A stretch of 64,000 nt of DNA from an uncultured Lachnospiraceae bacterium (GCA_944383265.1 CALWOX010000002.1:124001-188000); one strand, 5' to 3'. Positions 8,910 to 17,939 are shown, counted from the stretch's first letter. The notes: generated by a model not told the origin, from the sequence alone. Program-made: numbers and translations.

Positions 8910-11600
8910 ATGCAGGATAAATTTAACATCACAGGCATGAGCTGTGCGGCATGCTCATCCCGAGTGGAGAAGGAAGTGGCGCGGCTTGCAGGTGTCAGCG
9001 AAGTTAACGTAAATCTTCTCAAAAACAGCATGGTCGTAAGCTATGATGAGAATGTGCTGACTGCTGATGACATTGTTGCAGCTGTTGTAAAGGCGGGATA
9101 CGGAGCTGAGCTCCAACAGGTAAGGTCGGCAGATAGAACAGGAAAAAATGGTATAAGGCGCAACTCTTCAGTTGATGAAGCAAAAAAAGAATATGAGACC
9201 ATGAAAAAGAGAGTTATATGGTCATTTGTATTTACGGTACCTCTTTTTTATCTTTCCATGGGACACATGATGGGGTGGCCGCTACCCGGAATATTTCTTG
9301 GAGCTGAAAATGCCGGAATATATGCATTTACACAGTTTTTACTCTTAGTACCTGTTATATTTATTAACTTTAAATATTTCAGAAATGGGTTTAAGACTCT
9401 CATACATCGCTCCCCGAATATGGATTCCCTGATAGCGCTCGGGTCCGGAGCATCTACAGTTTATGGCATATATGCGCTCTATAAGATAGTATTCGGATTA
9501 GGACATGGAGATATGGCCCTTGTGCAGCAGTTTACCCATGACCTTTATTTCGAGGGGGCGGGTACCATCCTTACACTTATTACTCTCGGAAAGTTTTTTG
9601 AAGCGAGGGCAAAGGGAAAGACCTCTGATGCCATTAATAAGCTTTTAAATCTTGCTCCAAAAACAGCTACAGTTTTTAGAAACGGTGTTGAAGAGATCAT
9701 ACCTGCAGAGGCTGTCGAAAAGGGAGACATACTGATCGTAAAGGCGGGAGAGTCTATCCCCGTTGACGGGGTTTTGACAGAGGGAACAGGCTCTGTGGAT
9801 GAGTCGGCTATAACAGGTGAGAGTATACCTGTCGACAAAACGGAAGGCGACAAGCTGATAGGAGCTACAGTAAACAAAAGCGGATATTTTAAAATGCGTG
9901 CTACAAAGGTAGGAGACGAGACAGCCCTTGCACAGATAATCAGACTTGTAGATGAGGCTACAGGCTCAAAGGCACCTATTGCAAAGCTTGCAGACAGGGT
10001 TGCGGGAGTATTTGTTCCGATAGTAATATGCATAGCGATCATATCATCGGCGGTATGGCTTATCTCAGGAACAGGATTTGAATTTGCCCTTACTATAGGA
10101 GTATCTGTATTAGTAGTATCATGCCCCTGTGCATTGGGACTTGCCACACCTACTGCTATAATGGTGGGGACCGGAAGGGGAGCGACCAACGGTATACTTA
10201 TAAAGTCAGCCGAGGCTCTTGAGACCGCTCATTCAGTAAAGACAGTAGTAATGGACAAAACCGGAACTATAACCATGGGGAAGCCTGTAGTTACAGATAT
10301 AGCCTTTGCCGAAGGTATGGATGACAGCAGCCTCTTGCAGACAGCAGCATCCCTTGAGAAGCTTTCGGAGCATCCTCTGGGAAATGCTATCGTTGAAGCG
10401 GCAGAGGAGAGCGGTACAAAACTGCTTTCTGTGACAGATTTTAAGCAGCTTCCCGGAATGGGTATAGCAGGAAAGGTGGAAGGCAAGGAATGCCTTGCGG
10501 GAAACAGGAAGCTTATGGAGGCATATTCCATCCGGGGCTTTGATATTTCATCTCTTGAGGATAAAATTGCTTCGGCAGGAAAGACTCCGCTGTACTTTGC
10601 AACAGACGGAAGATTTGCAGGAATGATTGCTGTAGCGGATGTGGTAAAGCCTACAAGTAAGGCGGCTGTAAAGGAGCTTCAGAGCATGGGCATAGAGGTG
10701 GTAATGCTTACAGGAGACCACAAAAAAACCGCAGAAGCCATACGCAGTCAGGTAGGGGTAGACAAGGTCATAGCTGAAGTGCTGCCTGAGGATAAAGAAA
10801 GAGAAATAAGAAGGCTTCAGGAATCGGGAAGGAAGGTTGCGATGGTCGGAGACGGCATAAACGATGCTCCCGCATTGGCAAGAGCCGATGTAGGAATAGC
10901 TATAGGAGCGGGAACCGATGTAGCCATGGAATCCGCCGATATCGTACTTATGAGAAATGATCTCCTTGACGTGGCGGGAGCCATTGAACTCAGCAAGGCG
11001 ACGATAAGGAATATTAAAGAAAACCTGTTTTGGGCATTTTTCTACAATATAATCGGGATCCCTATCGCCGCAGGATTATGGTATAATGCATTCGACCTTA
11101 AAATGAATCCTATGGTGGCGGCCCTTGCAATGAGCTTCAGCTCTGTTTTTGTTGTAAGTAACGCCCTCAGGCTGAGGTTTTTCAAGCCAAAATACGGAAA
11201 TGCCGATTCAGTAAATACAAATATAAAATCAGGAATGGAAAATGAGATCAGGATAATAAAAATCCAAGGAATCTCGGCAGAAGAGAAGGAGAACAGACGC
11301 CTTAAGGAAAAAGAGTATGGACTCAAGGAAAAAATACATAAGGAAGAAAAAGATAATAATATAAACGGAGGTATAAAAATGAAAAAAGCGATAAGCGTAG
11401 AGGGTATGATGTGTCAAAACTGCGTAAAGCATGTTACAAAGGCTCTGACTGCAGTAACAGGTGTCAGTGAGGTAAATGTTAGCCTTGAGGACAAAAAGGC
11501 CTATGTCACTGCGGATGAAAGTGTGACAGATGATATGCTCAAGGATGCTGTCACAGAGGAAGGCTACGAAGTAACAGGGATAGATGTCTATGAAGGCTGA
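8910..11600 (+). CDS. copA: Copper-translocating P-type ATPase with C-terminal CopZ-like domain
   Basis: This membrane pump exports Cu(I) using ATP. ATG at 8910 is chosen because AGGAGG lies just upstream and the protein then begins at the metal-binding domain; an in-frame start at 8856 would add 18 unconserved residues. From 8910 it has 896 residues: an N-terminal heavy-metal-binding domain with GMSCAAC, membrane segments, the TGES actuator, the SCPCALG metal channel motif, DKTGTIT with the phosphorylated Asp, SEHPLG and GDGINDAP. After the last membrane segments a charged linker of about 55 residues leads to a second metal-binding domain with GMMCQNC (from residue 824). The linker and second domain look like a former separate copZ joined in frame. 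csoR overlaps its end. Confidence 0.95.
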   Translation: MQDKFNITGMSCAACSSRVEKEVARLAGVSEVNVNLLKNSMVVSYDENVLTADDIVAAVVKAGYGAELQQVRSADRTGKNGIRRNSSVDEAKKEYETMKKRVIWSFVFTVPLFYLSMGHMMGWPLPGIFLGAENAGIYAFTQFLLLVPVIFINFKYFRNGFKTLIHRSPNMDSLIALGSGASTVYGIYALYKIVFGLGHGDMALVQQFTHDLYFEGAGTILTLITLGKFFEARAKGKTSDAINKLLNLAPKTATVFRNGVEEIIPAEAVEKGDILIVKAGESIPVDGVLTEGTGSVDESAITGESIPVDKTEGDKLIGATVNKSGYFKMRATKVGDETALAQIIRLVDEATGSKAPIAKLADRVAGVFVPIVICIAIISSAVWLISGTGFEFALTIGVSVLVVSCPCALGLATPTAIMVGTGRGATNGILIKSAEALETAHSVKTVVMDKTGTITMGKPVVTDIAFAEGMDDSSLLQTAASLEKLSEHPLGNAIVEAAEESGTKLLSVTDFKQLPGMGIAGKVEGKECLAGNRKLMEAYSIRGFDISSLEDKIASAGKTPLYFATDGRFAGMIAVADVVKPTSKAAVKELQSMGIEVVMLTGDHKKTAEAIRSQVGVDKVIAEVLPEDKEREIRRLQESGRKVAMVGDGINDAPALARADVGIAIGAGTDVAMESADIVLMRNDLLDVAGAIELSKATIRNIKENLFWAFFYNIIGIPIAAGLWYNAFDLKMNPMVAALAMSFSSVFVVSNALRLRFFKPKYGNADSVNTNIKSGMENEIRIIKIQGISAEEKENRRLKEKEYGLKEKIHKEEKDNNINGGIKMKKAISVEGMMCQNCVKHVTKALTAVTGVSEVNVSLEDKKAYVTADESVTDDMLKDAVTEEGYEVTGIDVYEG
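11379..11600 (+). CDS. copZ: Possible nested copZ: copper chaperone made from an internal start in copA
   Basis: Within the 3' end of copA, a GGAGG at 11367-11371 sits 7 bases before an in-frame ATG (11379), followed by Met-Lys-Lys-Ala and then a complete 73-residue heavy-metal-associated domain with GMMCQNC. This is exactly the size and layout of a free CopZ copper chaperone, which carries Cu(I) in the cytoplasm to CopA and CsoR. The signals are seen directly; that ribosomes use them is inferred. The alternative is that the ribosome site is a relic of a gene fusion and only the long protein is made. Confidence 0.45.
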   Translation: MKKAISVEGMMCQNCVKHVTKALTAVTGVSEVNVSLEDKKAYVTADESVTDDMLKDAVTEEGYEVTGIDVYEG

Positions 11601-11853
11601 TAAGGAAAAAATCATACGATCCATAAAGATCGCGAGAGGGCAGCTTGACGGCATTTTAAAAATGATAGAGGAGGACAGATACTGCGTTGACATATCAAAT
11701 CAGTTAAACGCCACGCAGTCTCTCCTTAAAAATGTAAACCGTGAGATACTCCATGCCCATATACGAAGCTGCGTGAGAGAGGGACTTCATACAGACGAGC
11801 CAAATCCTAAGGTGGAAGAGGCATTAAAGCTTTTGGAAAAGCTTATACCATAA
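11584..11853 (+). CDS. csoR: Copper-sensing transcriptional repressor CsoR
   Basis: The 89-residue all-helical protein belongs to the CsoR/RcnR family (DUF156). Cys34, His59 and Cys63 have the same spacing (25 and 4 residues) as the Cu(I) ligands of known CsoR proteins, which distinguishes it from nickel- or formaldehyde-sensing relatives. Cu(I) binding releases the repressor from DNA. The gene overlaps the end of copA by 17 bases; a second ATG at 11590 is an alternative start. The unit is probably autoregulated through the palindrome at 8809-8830. Confidence 0.92.
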   Translation: MSMKADKEKIIRSIKIARGQLDGILKMIEEDRYCVDISNQLNATQSLLKNVNREILHAHIRSCVREGLHTDEPNPKVEEALKLLEKLIP

Positions 11854-11953
11854 AGCCGGGGCATCCTGAGCAAAACTTAAGGCAAATAAAAAACTGTTAA
11901 AGCTGATTAAAGCCAATTAAAAGAAATTAAAAACAATAAAACAAATAAAAAAG

Positions 11954-12005
11954 AAAAGATCCGATTTCCACATGGCAAAACGCTTTTTGGATTTCGGATC
12001 TTTTT
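11954..12005. terminator. Bidirectional terminator between csoR and prs
   Basis: The arms AAAAGATCCGA (11954-11964) and TCGGATCTTTT (11994-12004) pair perfectly, with A-runs on one side and T-runs on the other, so the hairpin can end both the csoR transcript and the convergent prs transcript. The 11854-11953 stretch before it is A-rich with no gene. Confidence 0.88.
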
Positions 12006-12075
12006 AATTACAGTATTTGAATTAATTATTTAAATTCCATCGAATTATTCAGAATGCTTTGTATTACATTTTTTA

Positions 12076-13290
12076 TTACACAAGGCTTCCTACATAATCA
12101 TAATCGTCCGCCTCGCCGTGGCTCTTAAGGAGAGCCTGTATCTTGGCGGAAGAGTGGATAGCATATTCAAGTGATACATTGTAGTTGAAGGCATTGATTA
12201 TAGAAGCAAGGTAGCTACTCATGTCGGCTTCAACATACCAAGGCTTTCCAAGTATGTCCTTAGGACGATAGTTAAGGTTTGTGGTTATGATATAGTCTAT
12301 ATATCCCTTTGCATAGAAGTCATCAAATTTATCAAGTCCGTTTGTAAAAAGTCCGAAGGTACAGCAGATGATAACCTTTGAAGCCTTTCTCTCTTTAAGC
12401 TCTCTGGCTGTGTCAAGCATACTTTCACCGGAGGAGATCATATCATCAACTATAAGAACGGTCTTGCCCTCAACAGATGAACCGAGGAACTCATGAGCCA
12501 CAATAGGATTGCGTCCGTTGATCACTCTTGAGTAATCACGTCTCTTATAGAACATACCCATATCGACGCCAAGGTTATTTGCTATATACACAGCTCTGTC
12601 CATTGCACCTTCATCAGGGCTTATCACCATGAATGAATCTTTGTTTATAACAAGCTCGGGATCATGCTTTAACATTGCCTTTATAAAAGCATATGTAGGC
12701 ATAAAATTATCAAAACCGTTTAAAGGAATGGCATTCTGGACTCTGGGATCATGAGCATCAAAGGTAATGAAGTTACGAACGCCCATAGCGGTAAGCTCCT
12801 TGAGAGCGAGAGCACAGTCAAGAGACTCTCTCTTTGACCTTTTATGCTGTCTTCCTTCATATATAAAGGGCATTATCACATTTACACGATACGCCCTTGC
12901 CACAGAAGCGCCTATGAGTCTCTTGAGATCCTGATAATTGTCGTCAGGAGACATGTGGTTTACGAATCCGTTTACAGTATATGTGTTTGAATAGTTGGTT
13001 ATATCAACCATTATAAACTCGTCTATTCCTCGGGTCGACTCATAGATCATACCCTTAGCCTCGCCGGTACCGAAGCGTGGGCAGTCACACTTTAAAAGGA
13101 ATGAATCGGGGGCAAAGCCTCTGAGCCTCAAGCTCTCCTCCTCATAGTGCTCCATGATATACTTTTCATCATGCTTTCTCTTTTGAACGAGCCATTTGTC
13201 AACCTTTTCGGCAAGCTCCGTGCATGACTTATGGGCCGCTATCTTCATAGGGGCCAAGGGAATAAGATTTGTAGAATAATTTTCAGCCAT
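12076..13290 (-). CDS. prs: Ribose-phosphate pyrophosphokinase (PRPP synthetase), long clostridial form
   Basis: This enzyme makes PRPP from ribose 5-phosphate and ATP for nucleotide, histidine and tryptophan synthesis. The PRPP-binding loop is VLIVDDMISSGES, and FDAHDPRVQN stands where shorter PRPP synthetases have their ATP-binding DLHxxQ segment. At 404 residues it is about 90 longer than the classic enzyme and belongs to a divergent form common in clostridia. ATG at 13290 follows GGTGG at good spacing; an in-frame GTG at 13299 would add three residues but has a poor ribosome site. It is a single-gene unit, divergent from der and convergent with csoR. Confidence 0.9.
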   Translation of the reverse strand: MAENYSTNLIPLAPMKIAAHKSCTELAEKVDKWLVQKRKHDEKYIMEHYEEESLRLRGFAPDSFLLKCDCPRFGTGEAKGMIYESTRGIDEFIMVDITNYSNTYTVNGFVNHMSPDDNYQDLKRLIGASVARAYRVNVIMPFIYEGRQHKRSKRESLDCALALKELTAMGVRNFITFDAHDPRVQNAIPLNGFDNFMPTYAFIKAMLKHDPELVINKDSFMVISPDEGAMDRAVYIANNLGVDMGMFYKRRDYSRVINGRNPIVAHEFLGSSVEGKTVLIVDDMISSGESMLDTARELKERKASKVIICCTFGLFTNGLDKFDDFYAKGYIDYIITTNLNYRPKDILGKPWYVEADMSSYLASIINAFNYNVSLEYAIHSSAKIQALLKSHGEADDYDYVGSLV

Positions 13291-13361
13291 TGTTTCCACC
13301 TTTACATAATTTTGAAGGATAAGGTATATATTACGATTATCTCCGTATAATTTGGCTTCAT

Positions 13362-13389
13362 TTTATACTACTTTCATTAATTCGGTCAA
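13362..13389 (-). promoter_or_regulatory. prs promoter
   Basis: On the minus strand TTGACC (13389-13384) and TATAAA (13367-13362) are separated by 16 bases, giving a leader of about 65 bases. Confidence 0.7.
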
Positions 13390-13405
13390 TAGCTTAAGAT
13401 TATAT

Positions 13406-13433
13406 TTGCAAAAAATAAAATTTATAATATACT
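13406..13433 (+). promoter_or_regulatory. der promoter
   Basis: TTGCAA (13406-13411) and TATACT (13428-13433) are 16 bases apart, upstream of der. It sits back to back with the prs promoter in the 186-base divergent gap. Confidence 0.6.
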
Positions 13434-13476
13434 AATTGCGAGTGAAATATGTAATACATTGAAATGAGAGGTAAAA

Positions 13477-14808
13477 ATGAGTAAACCTATAGTAGCTGTA
13501 GTAGGACGCCCCAATGTGGGAAAGTCCACACTTTTTAATGCCCTGAGCGGGACCAACCTTTCTATAGTTGAGGATACCCCCGGAGTTACCAGGGACAGGA
13601 TATACGCCGAGTGCGAGTGGCTCGGCAGGTACTTCACCTTAGTAGATACAGGTGGAATAGAGCCTGATTCACAGGATGTGATACTCAGGCAGATGAGAGA
13701 GCAGGCGGAGATGGCTATGAGAACAGCCGATGTTATCATATTTGTGGTGGATGTGCGCCAGGGCCTTGTTGACGACGACTTTAATGTAGCTACAATACTC
13801 AGAAAGTCCAAAAAGCCTGTAGTCCTTGCTGTAAACAAGGTAGACAGCTTCAAAAAGCAGGGAAATGACGTCTATGAATTCTACAATCTGGGGCTTGGAG
13901 ACCCTATAGGAATATCGGCAGAGGGAAGACAGGGGATAGGAGAGCTCCTTGACGCTGTCATAAAGCTTTTCCCTGAGAACGCTGCTACGGATGAGGATGA
14001 TGACAGGACAAGAGTAGCCATCGTGGGACGCCCCAATGTGGGTAAGTCTTCTATAATAAATAAGCTTCTCGGAGAGAATCGCGTAATAGTCTCAAATATA
14101 GCGGGAACCACCAGAGACGCCATAGATACAACAGTCCGTCACAATGGAGAGGAATATGTATTTATCGACACTGCGGGCCTCAGGAGAAAGTCAAAGATAA
14201 AGGAAAACATCGAGAGATATTCCATCATAAGGACTGTCGCCGCCGTGGACAGGGCAAACATAGTCGTAATCGTTATAGATGCTACGGAGGGCGTCAGCGA
14301 GCAGGATACAAAGATAGCGGGAATAGCCCATGAGAGAGGAAAAGGATGCATAATTGCTGTAAATAAGTGGGATGCCCTTGAAGAGAAGACTGATAAATCT
14401 ATATACGAGTTTACGGACAAGATACGTCAGAAGTTTTCATTTATGCCCTATGCGGAGATACTTTTTATATCCGCACTTACGGGACAGAGGCTTCCTAAGC
14501 TTTATGACATGATAGACAAGGTGCGTTCAAACCAGACCTTAAGAGTAGCGACAGGAGTATTGAACGAGATCATGACGGAGGCCACCGCCATGAAGCAGCC
14601 TCCCTCGGATAAGGGTGTGCGCTTAAAACTCTACTACATAACTCAGGTTTCTGTAGAACCCCCTACCTTTGTTATCTTTGTTAATTATAAGGAACTTTTC
14701 CATTTCTCATATCAGAGATATATAGAGAACAGGCTCAGGGATGCTTTCGGTTTCTCCGGCACACCTGTTCGATTTATCATCAGGGAGCGAAAGGAAAAGG
14801 ATAATTAA
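13477..14808 (+). CDS. der: Ribosome biogenesis GTPase Der (EngA)
   Basis: The 443-residue protein has the tandem GTPase layout unique to Der, an essential factor in maturation of the large ribosomal subunit. The first G domain has GRPNVGKST near the N terminus, DTGG and NKVD; the second has GRPNVGKSS near residue 186, DTAG and NKWD; a C-terminal KH-like RNA-binding domain follows. Length is normal. It begins with AGAGG before ATG and starts the conserved clostridial der-plsY-gpsA group. Confidence 0.97.
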   Translation: MSKPIVAVVGRPNVGKSTLFNALSGTNLSIVEDTPGVTRDRIYAECEWLGRYFTLVDTGGIEPDSQDVILRQMREQAEMAMRTADVIIFVVDVRQGLVDDDFNVATILRKSKKPVVLAVNKVDSFKKQGNDVYEFYNLGLGDPIGISAEGRQGIGELLDAVIKLFPENAATDEDDDRTRVAIVGRPNVGKSSIINKLLGENRVIVSNIAGTTRDAIDTTVRHNGEEYVFIDTAGLRRKSKIKENIERYSIIRTVAAVDRANIVVIVIDATEGVSEQDTKIAGIAHERGKGCIIAVNKWDALEEKTDKSIYEFTDKIRQKFSFMPYAEILFISALTGQRLPKLYDMIDKVRSNQTLRVATGVLNEIMTEATAMKQPPSDKGVRLKLYYITQVSVEPPTFVIFVNYKELFHFSYQRYIENRLRDAFGFSGTPVRFIIRERKEKDN

Positions 14809-14830
14809 TTTTAGGAGTATTATCAATAGT

Positions 14831-15484
14831 ATGGAACGTTTTGTTTGTTTGCTGATAGGATATATATTCGGTAACTTTCCCACGGGGTATCTCTACGCCA
14901 AGCTGCATGGAGTTGATATCACACATAAGGGAAGCGGAAATGTAGGTACTACGAATGTCCTCAGGAATATGGGACCCAAGGCGGGGCTGATAACCATGCT
15001 GGGGGATTTTACAAAGACCTTCATTCCTATTATAATAGTGACCTTTTTCCTATATAAGGACAAGACTGATATGCGCTATTTACTTACGATGTATGCCGGA
15101 CTCGGAGCAATACTGGGGCATAATTATCCCCTTACACTAAAGCTTCACGGAGGCAAGGGAATAGCATGTACCGGAGCTCTCATCTGCTTTTCGGACATAA
15201 GGATCCTTATAGTTTGCTTTTTTGCTTTCTTTGGAGGTACGCTGATAACAAAGTATGTTTCTGTGGGCTCTCTTTTGGTTGCTGTATGCTTTTCCGCAGT
15301 CAATATTTGGGTGGTTTCCACGGGACTTCATCCTCTTGCGCAGCAATACCACATGGAGCTTTATATAGTAAGCCTTATAATATCAGGACTTGCCATATTT
15401 AAGCACAGATCCAATATACGAAGACTTCTTTCGGGCACTGAGAACAAGTTGTCCTTCGGAACAGGAAAGGGAAAGGAGAAATAA
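14831..15484 (+). CDS. plsY: Acyl-phosphate:glycerol-3-phosphate acyltransferase
   Basis: This 217-residue integral membrane enzyme transfers an acyl group from acyl-phosphate to glycerol 3-phosphate, the first step of phospholipid synthesis. ATG at 14831 starts directly at the family N terminus (MERFVCLLIGYIFGNFPTGY); a longer in-frame extension overlaps der and is unlikely. GSGNVGTTNVLR and the HGGKGIA glycine-rich loop are the catalytic motifs, with about five membrane segments. It lies one base before gpsA, which makes the enzyme's substrate. Confidence 0.95.
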   Translation: MERFVCLLIGYIFGNFPTGYLYAKLHGVDITHKGSGNVGTTNVLRNMGPKAGLITMLGDFTKTFIPIIIVTFFLYKDKTDMRYLLTMYAGLGAILGHNYPLTLKLHGGKGIACTGALICFSDIRILIVCFFAFFGGTLITKYVSVGSLLVAVCFSAVNIWVVSTGLHPLAQQYHMELYIVSLIISGLAIFKHRSNIRRLLSGTENKLSFGTGKGKEK

Positions 15485-15485
15485 T

Positions 15486-16499
15486 ATGGCTCGTATAGGA
15501 ATAATAGGAAGCGGAACATGGGGAACAGCCCTCACTATACACCTTGCTGAAATGGGACATGATACGATACTCTGGTCAACTTTTAAGGAGGAGATAGAAA
15601 ATATTGCCGCTTCACACAGGCATATAAATCTTCCGAATGCCGAGATACCTCAGAATGTAAGCTTTACCGCAGACCTTGAGACTGCTATGGAGGACAGAGA
15701 TCTTCTGGTACTGGCTGTACCCTCTATCTTTACAAGGGAAACTGCAAGAAAAATGAAGCAATATATAAAGAAGGGACAGCTTGTCCTTAATGTCGCAAAG
15801 GGCATAGAGGAGGACAGCTTAAAGACTCAGAGTGATATCACCGAGGAGGAGCTTCCTGAGGCTGAGGTTGCCGTGCTTTCAGGCCCGTCACATGCGGAGG
15901 AAGTATCCGTAGGCATGCCCACGGCTGTTGTGGTTGGAGCCCATGACAGAAAAACAGCCGAGACCATAAGAAGCATGTTTATGAATCCTGTTTTCAGAGT
16001 CTATATCTCTCCTGATATAAAGGGCATAGAGGTAGGCGGCTCTCTAAAAAATGTTATCGCTTTGGCGGCAGGAATGGCGGCAGGACTCGGATATGGGGAC
16101 AATACAGCCGCAGCACTTATGACCAGAGGCATAACAGAGCTTGGAAGGCTCGGACAGGCTATGGGCTCGGCTCCTGAGACCTTTTACGGACTTGCGGGTA
16201 TGGGAGACCTTATAGTTACCTGCGCCTCAAAACACAGCCGTAACCGTCGTGCCGGAGTCCTTATAGGACAGGGAATGACAGCCGATGAGGCAATGAAAGA
16301 AGTGAAGATGGTGGTGGAAGGTGTGTATTCCGCAAAGGCCGCAATGCAGCTTGCGGAGAAGTATAAGGTGGATATGCCCATAGTTGCCGAGGTGAACAGA
16401 ATACTTTTTGAAGGTGGATCGGCTTCGGATGCGGTCGCAAACCTTATGTGCAGGGACAAGCAATCCGAGAATCCCAACCTGAGCTGGGACAGGCCTTAA
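15486..16499 (+). CDS. gpsA: Glycerol-3-phosphate dehydrogenase (NAD(P)+)
   Basis: The cytoplasmic enzyme reduces dihydroxyacetone phosphate to glycerol 3-phosphate, which PlsY then acylates. The 337-residue protein opens with the Rossmann loop GIIGSGTWGTA and has the conserved catalytic and substrate region GGSLKNVIALAAGMAAG and the RGITELGRLG helix. ATG at 15486 overlaps the plsY end closely and has AAAGGAG upstream. In many spore-forming clostridia spoIVA follows gpsA; here the next gene is livK. Confidence 0.96.
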   Translation: MARIGIIGSGTWGTALTIHLAEMGHDTILWSTFKEEIENIAASHRHINLPNAEIPQNVSFTADLETAMEDRDLLVLAVPSIFTRETARKMKQYIKKGQLVLNVAKGIEEDSLKTQSDITEEELPEAEVAVLSGPSHAEEVSVGMPTAVVVGAHDRKTAETIRSMFMNPVFRVYISPDIKGIEVGGSLKNVIALAAGMAAGLGYGDNTAAALMTRGITELGRLGQAMGSAPETFYGLAGMGDLIVTCASKHSRNRRAGVLIGQGMTADEAMKEVKMVVEGVYSAKAAMQLAEKYKVDMPIVAEVNRILFEGGSASDAVANLMCRDKQSENPNLSWDRP

Positions 16500-16608
16500 T
16501 TTATCATAATATAATCGTAATATAAACAAAAATATGTCCTTACTATAACTATTAATTATAAAATACATTACAGGTCCTGTTTTAAAGTTATAAAATAGAC
16601 GAGTTTGA

Positions 16609-16637
16609 TTGACATGTCTGCAAAGCATAACTATAAT
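16609..16637 (+). promoter_or_regulatory. Consensus promoter of the liv operon
   Basis: TTGACA (16609-16614) and TATAAT (16632-16637) are both perfect and exactly 17 bases apart. The predicted transcript start near 16644 leaves a short leader of about 24 bases containing GGGAGGA before ATG. This should be a very strong sigma-A promoter. Bases 16500-16608 are AT-rich with no gene seen. Confidence 0.85.
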
Positions 16638-16667
16638 CGTAAAAAAATCAAACAGGGAGGAACGATT

Positions 16668-17888
16668 ATGAAAAAATTTATGTGCTTGGCGATGACAGCA
16701 GCTATGCTTGCTATGTCGCTTACAGCATGCGGATCATCAGATTCAGCCGAGGAGACCACAGCTGCAGCAGCAGCCGCTGAAGCTGAGGACAGCACAGAGG
16801 CGGGAGATACCGCTTCATCAGACGCTGTATTTGTAATAGGAGGAACAGGACCTCTCACAGGCAGCGCTGCTATATACGGAAACGCGGTAAAGAACGGCGG
16901 CCAGATAGCTGTTGACGAGATAAACGCTGCAGGTGGAATCAACGGATATCAGGTAAAGTGGATATTTGAGGATGACGAGGCTGATACCGAGAAGGCTATC
17001 AATGCTTATAATACTCTTAAGGATCAGGATCTTCAGATGTTTGTAGGAACCACTACCTCAGGTTCTTGCCTGGCTGTAGTTCCCGAGACAGAAAATGACA
17101 ATATGTTCCAGATAACACCTTCAGGAACTACTGCAGACATTACTATACCCGAAAATGTTTATCGTATGTGCTTCTCGGATCCCGCTCAGGGAACAAAATC
17201 CGCCGAGTACATCGGACAGAACGGACTTGCTACAAAGATAGGAGTTATCTATGACAGCTCTGATACATACTCATCAGGAATTTATGAGAACTTTGTGGCA
17301 GAGGCTGCAAATCAGGGACTTGAGATAGTCGGAGCTGAGGCTTTCACAGCCGATTCCAAGACAGATTTCAGGACTCAGCTTCAGAAGCTTAAGGACGCAG
17401 GCGCTGAGCTTGTATTCCTTCCCTTCTACTACACAGAGGCATCACTTGTTCTTCAGCAGGCAGATGAGATGGGATGGGAGCCTATGTTCTTCGGATGTGA
17501 CGGTATGGACGGTATCCTCACACTTGAGGGATTTGACACATCTCTGGCAGAGGGCCTTATGCTCTTGACACCTTTCTCTGCAGATGCTGAGGATGAGCTT
17601 ACACAGAACTTTGTAGCTAAGTATCAGGAGGACTACAGTGAGATTCCCAACCAGTTTGCGGCAGACGCTTATGACTGTCTCTATGTTATAAAAGCTGCAG
17701 CTGAGAAGGCAGGAATCACACCTGACATGAGCGTATCTGATATCTGCGAGGCTCTCAAGCCTGTTATGACAGAGATCGAGATCGACGGACTTACAGGCCA
17801 GGGAATCAAGTTCACAGAGGACGGAGAGCCCAACAAGGCTCCTAAGGCTGTTGTAATCGAGAACGGCGCTTACAAGTCAATGGAATAA
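16668..17888 (+). CDS. livK: Branched-chain amino acid type ABC transporter, substrate-binding lipoprotein
   Basis: This 406-residue lipoprotein captures the substrate outside the membrane for the LivHMGF transporter. ATG at 16668 gives a signal peptide with the lipobox LTAC (Cys21), then a low-complexity Ala/Glu/Ser linker to about residue 55, then a periplasmic-binding fold of the Leu/Ile/Val type (GPLTGSAAIYGNA, NAAGGINGYQV). The start is fixed by the consensus promoter just upstream. The family binds branched-chain amino acids, but also amides, urea or other small molecules, so the ligand is inferred. A hairpin separates it from livH. Confidence 0.9.
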   Translation: MKKFMCLAMTAAMLAMSLTACGSSDSAEETTAAAAAAEAEDSTEAGDTASSDAVFVIGGTGPLTGSAAIYGNAVKNGGQIAVDEINAAGGINGYQVKWIFEDDEADTEKAINAYNTLKDQDLQMFVGTTTSGSCLAVVPETENDNMFQITPSGTTADITIPENVYRMCFSDPAQGTKSAEYIGQNGLATKIGVIYDSSDTYSSGIYENFVAEAANQGLEIVGAEAFTADSKTDFRTQLQKLKDAGAELVFLPFYYTEASLVLQQADEMGWEPMFFGCDGMDGILTLEGFDTSLAEGLMLLTPFSADAEDELTQNFVAKYQEDYSEIPNQFAADAYDCLYVIKAAAEKAGITPDMSVSDICEALKPVMTEIEIDGLTGQGIKFTEDGEPNKAPKAVVIENGAYKSME

Positions 17889-17939
17889 TAAAAAGGTTAG
17901 TTTTTTCTCCTTAATAAATCATCAGCCAAGGGCTGAAAA

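Noticed and set aside
9545..10189. A 214-codon open frame on the minus strand
   Set aside because: It lies wholly inside the conserved copper ATPase coding region and has no ribosome site or recognisable domain; it is a shadow of codon bias.
16605..16667. Longer livK start upstream
   Set aside because: It would place the start codon inside the promoter, and the signal peptide begins at 16668.
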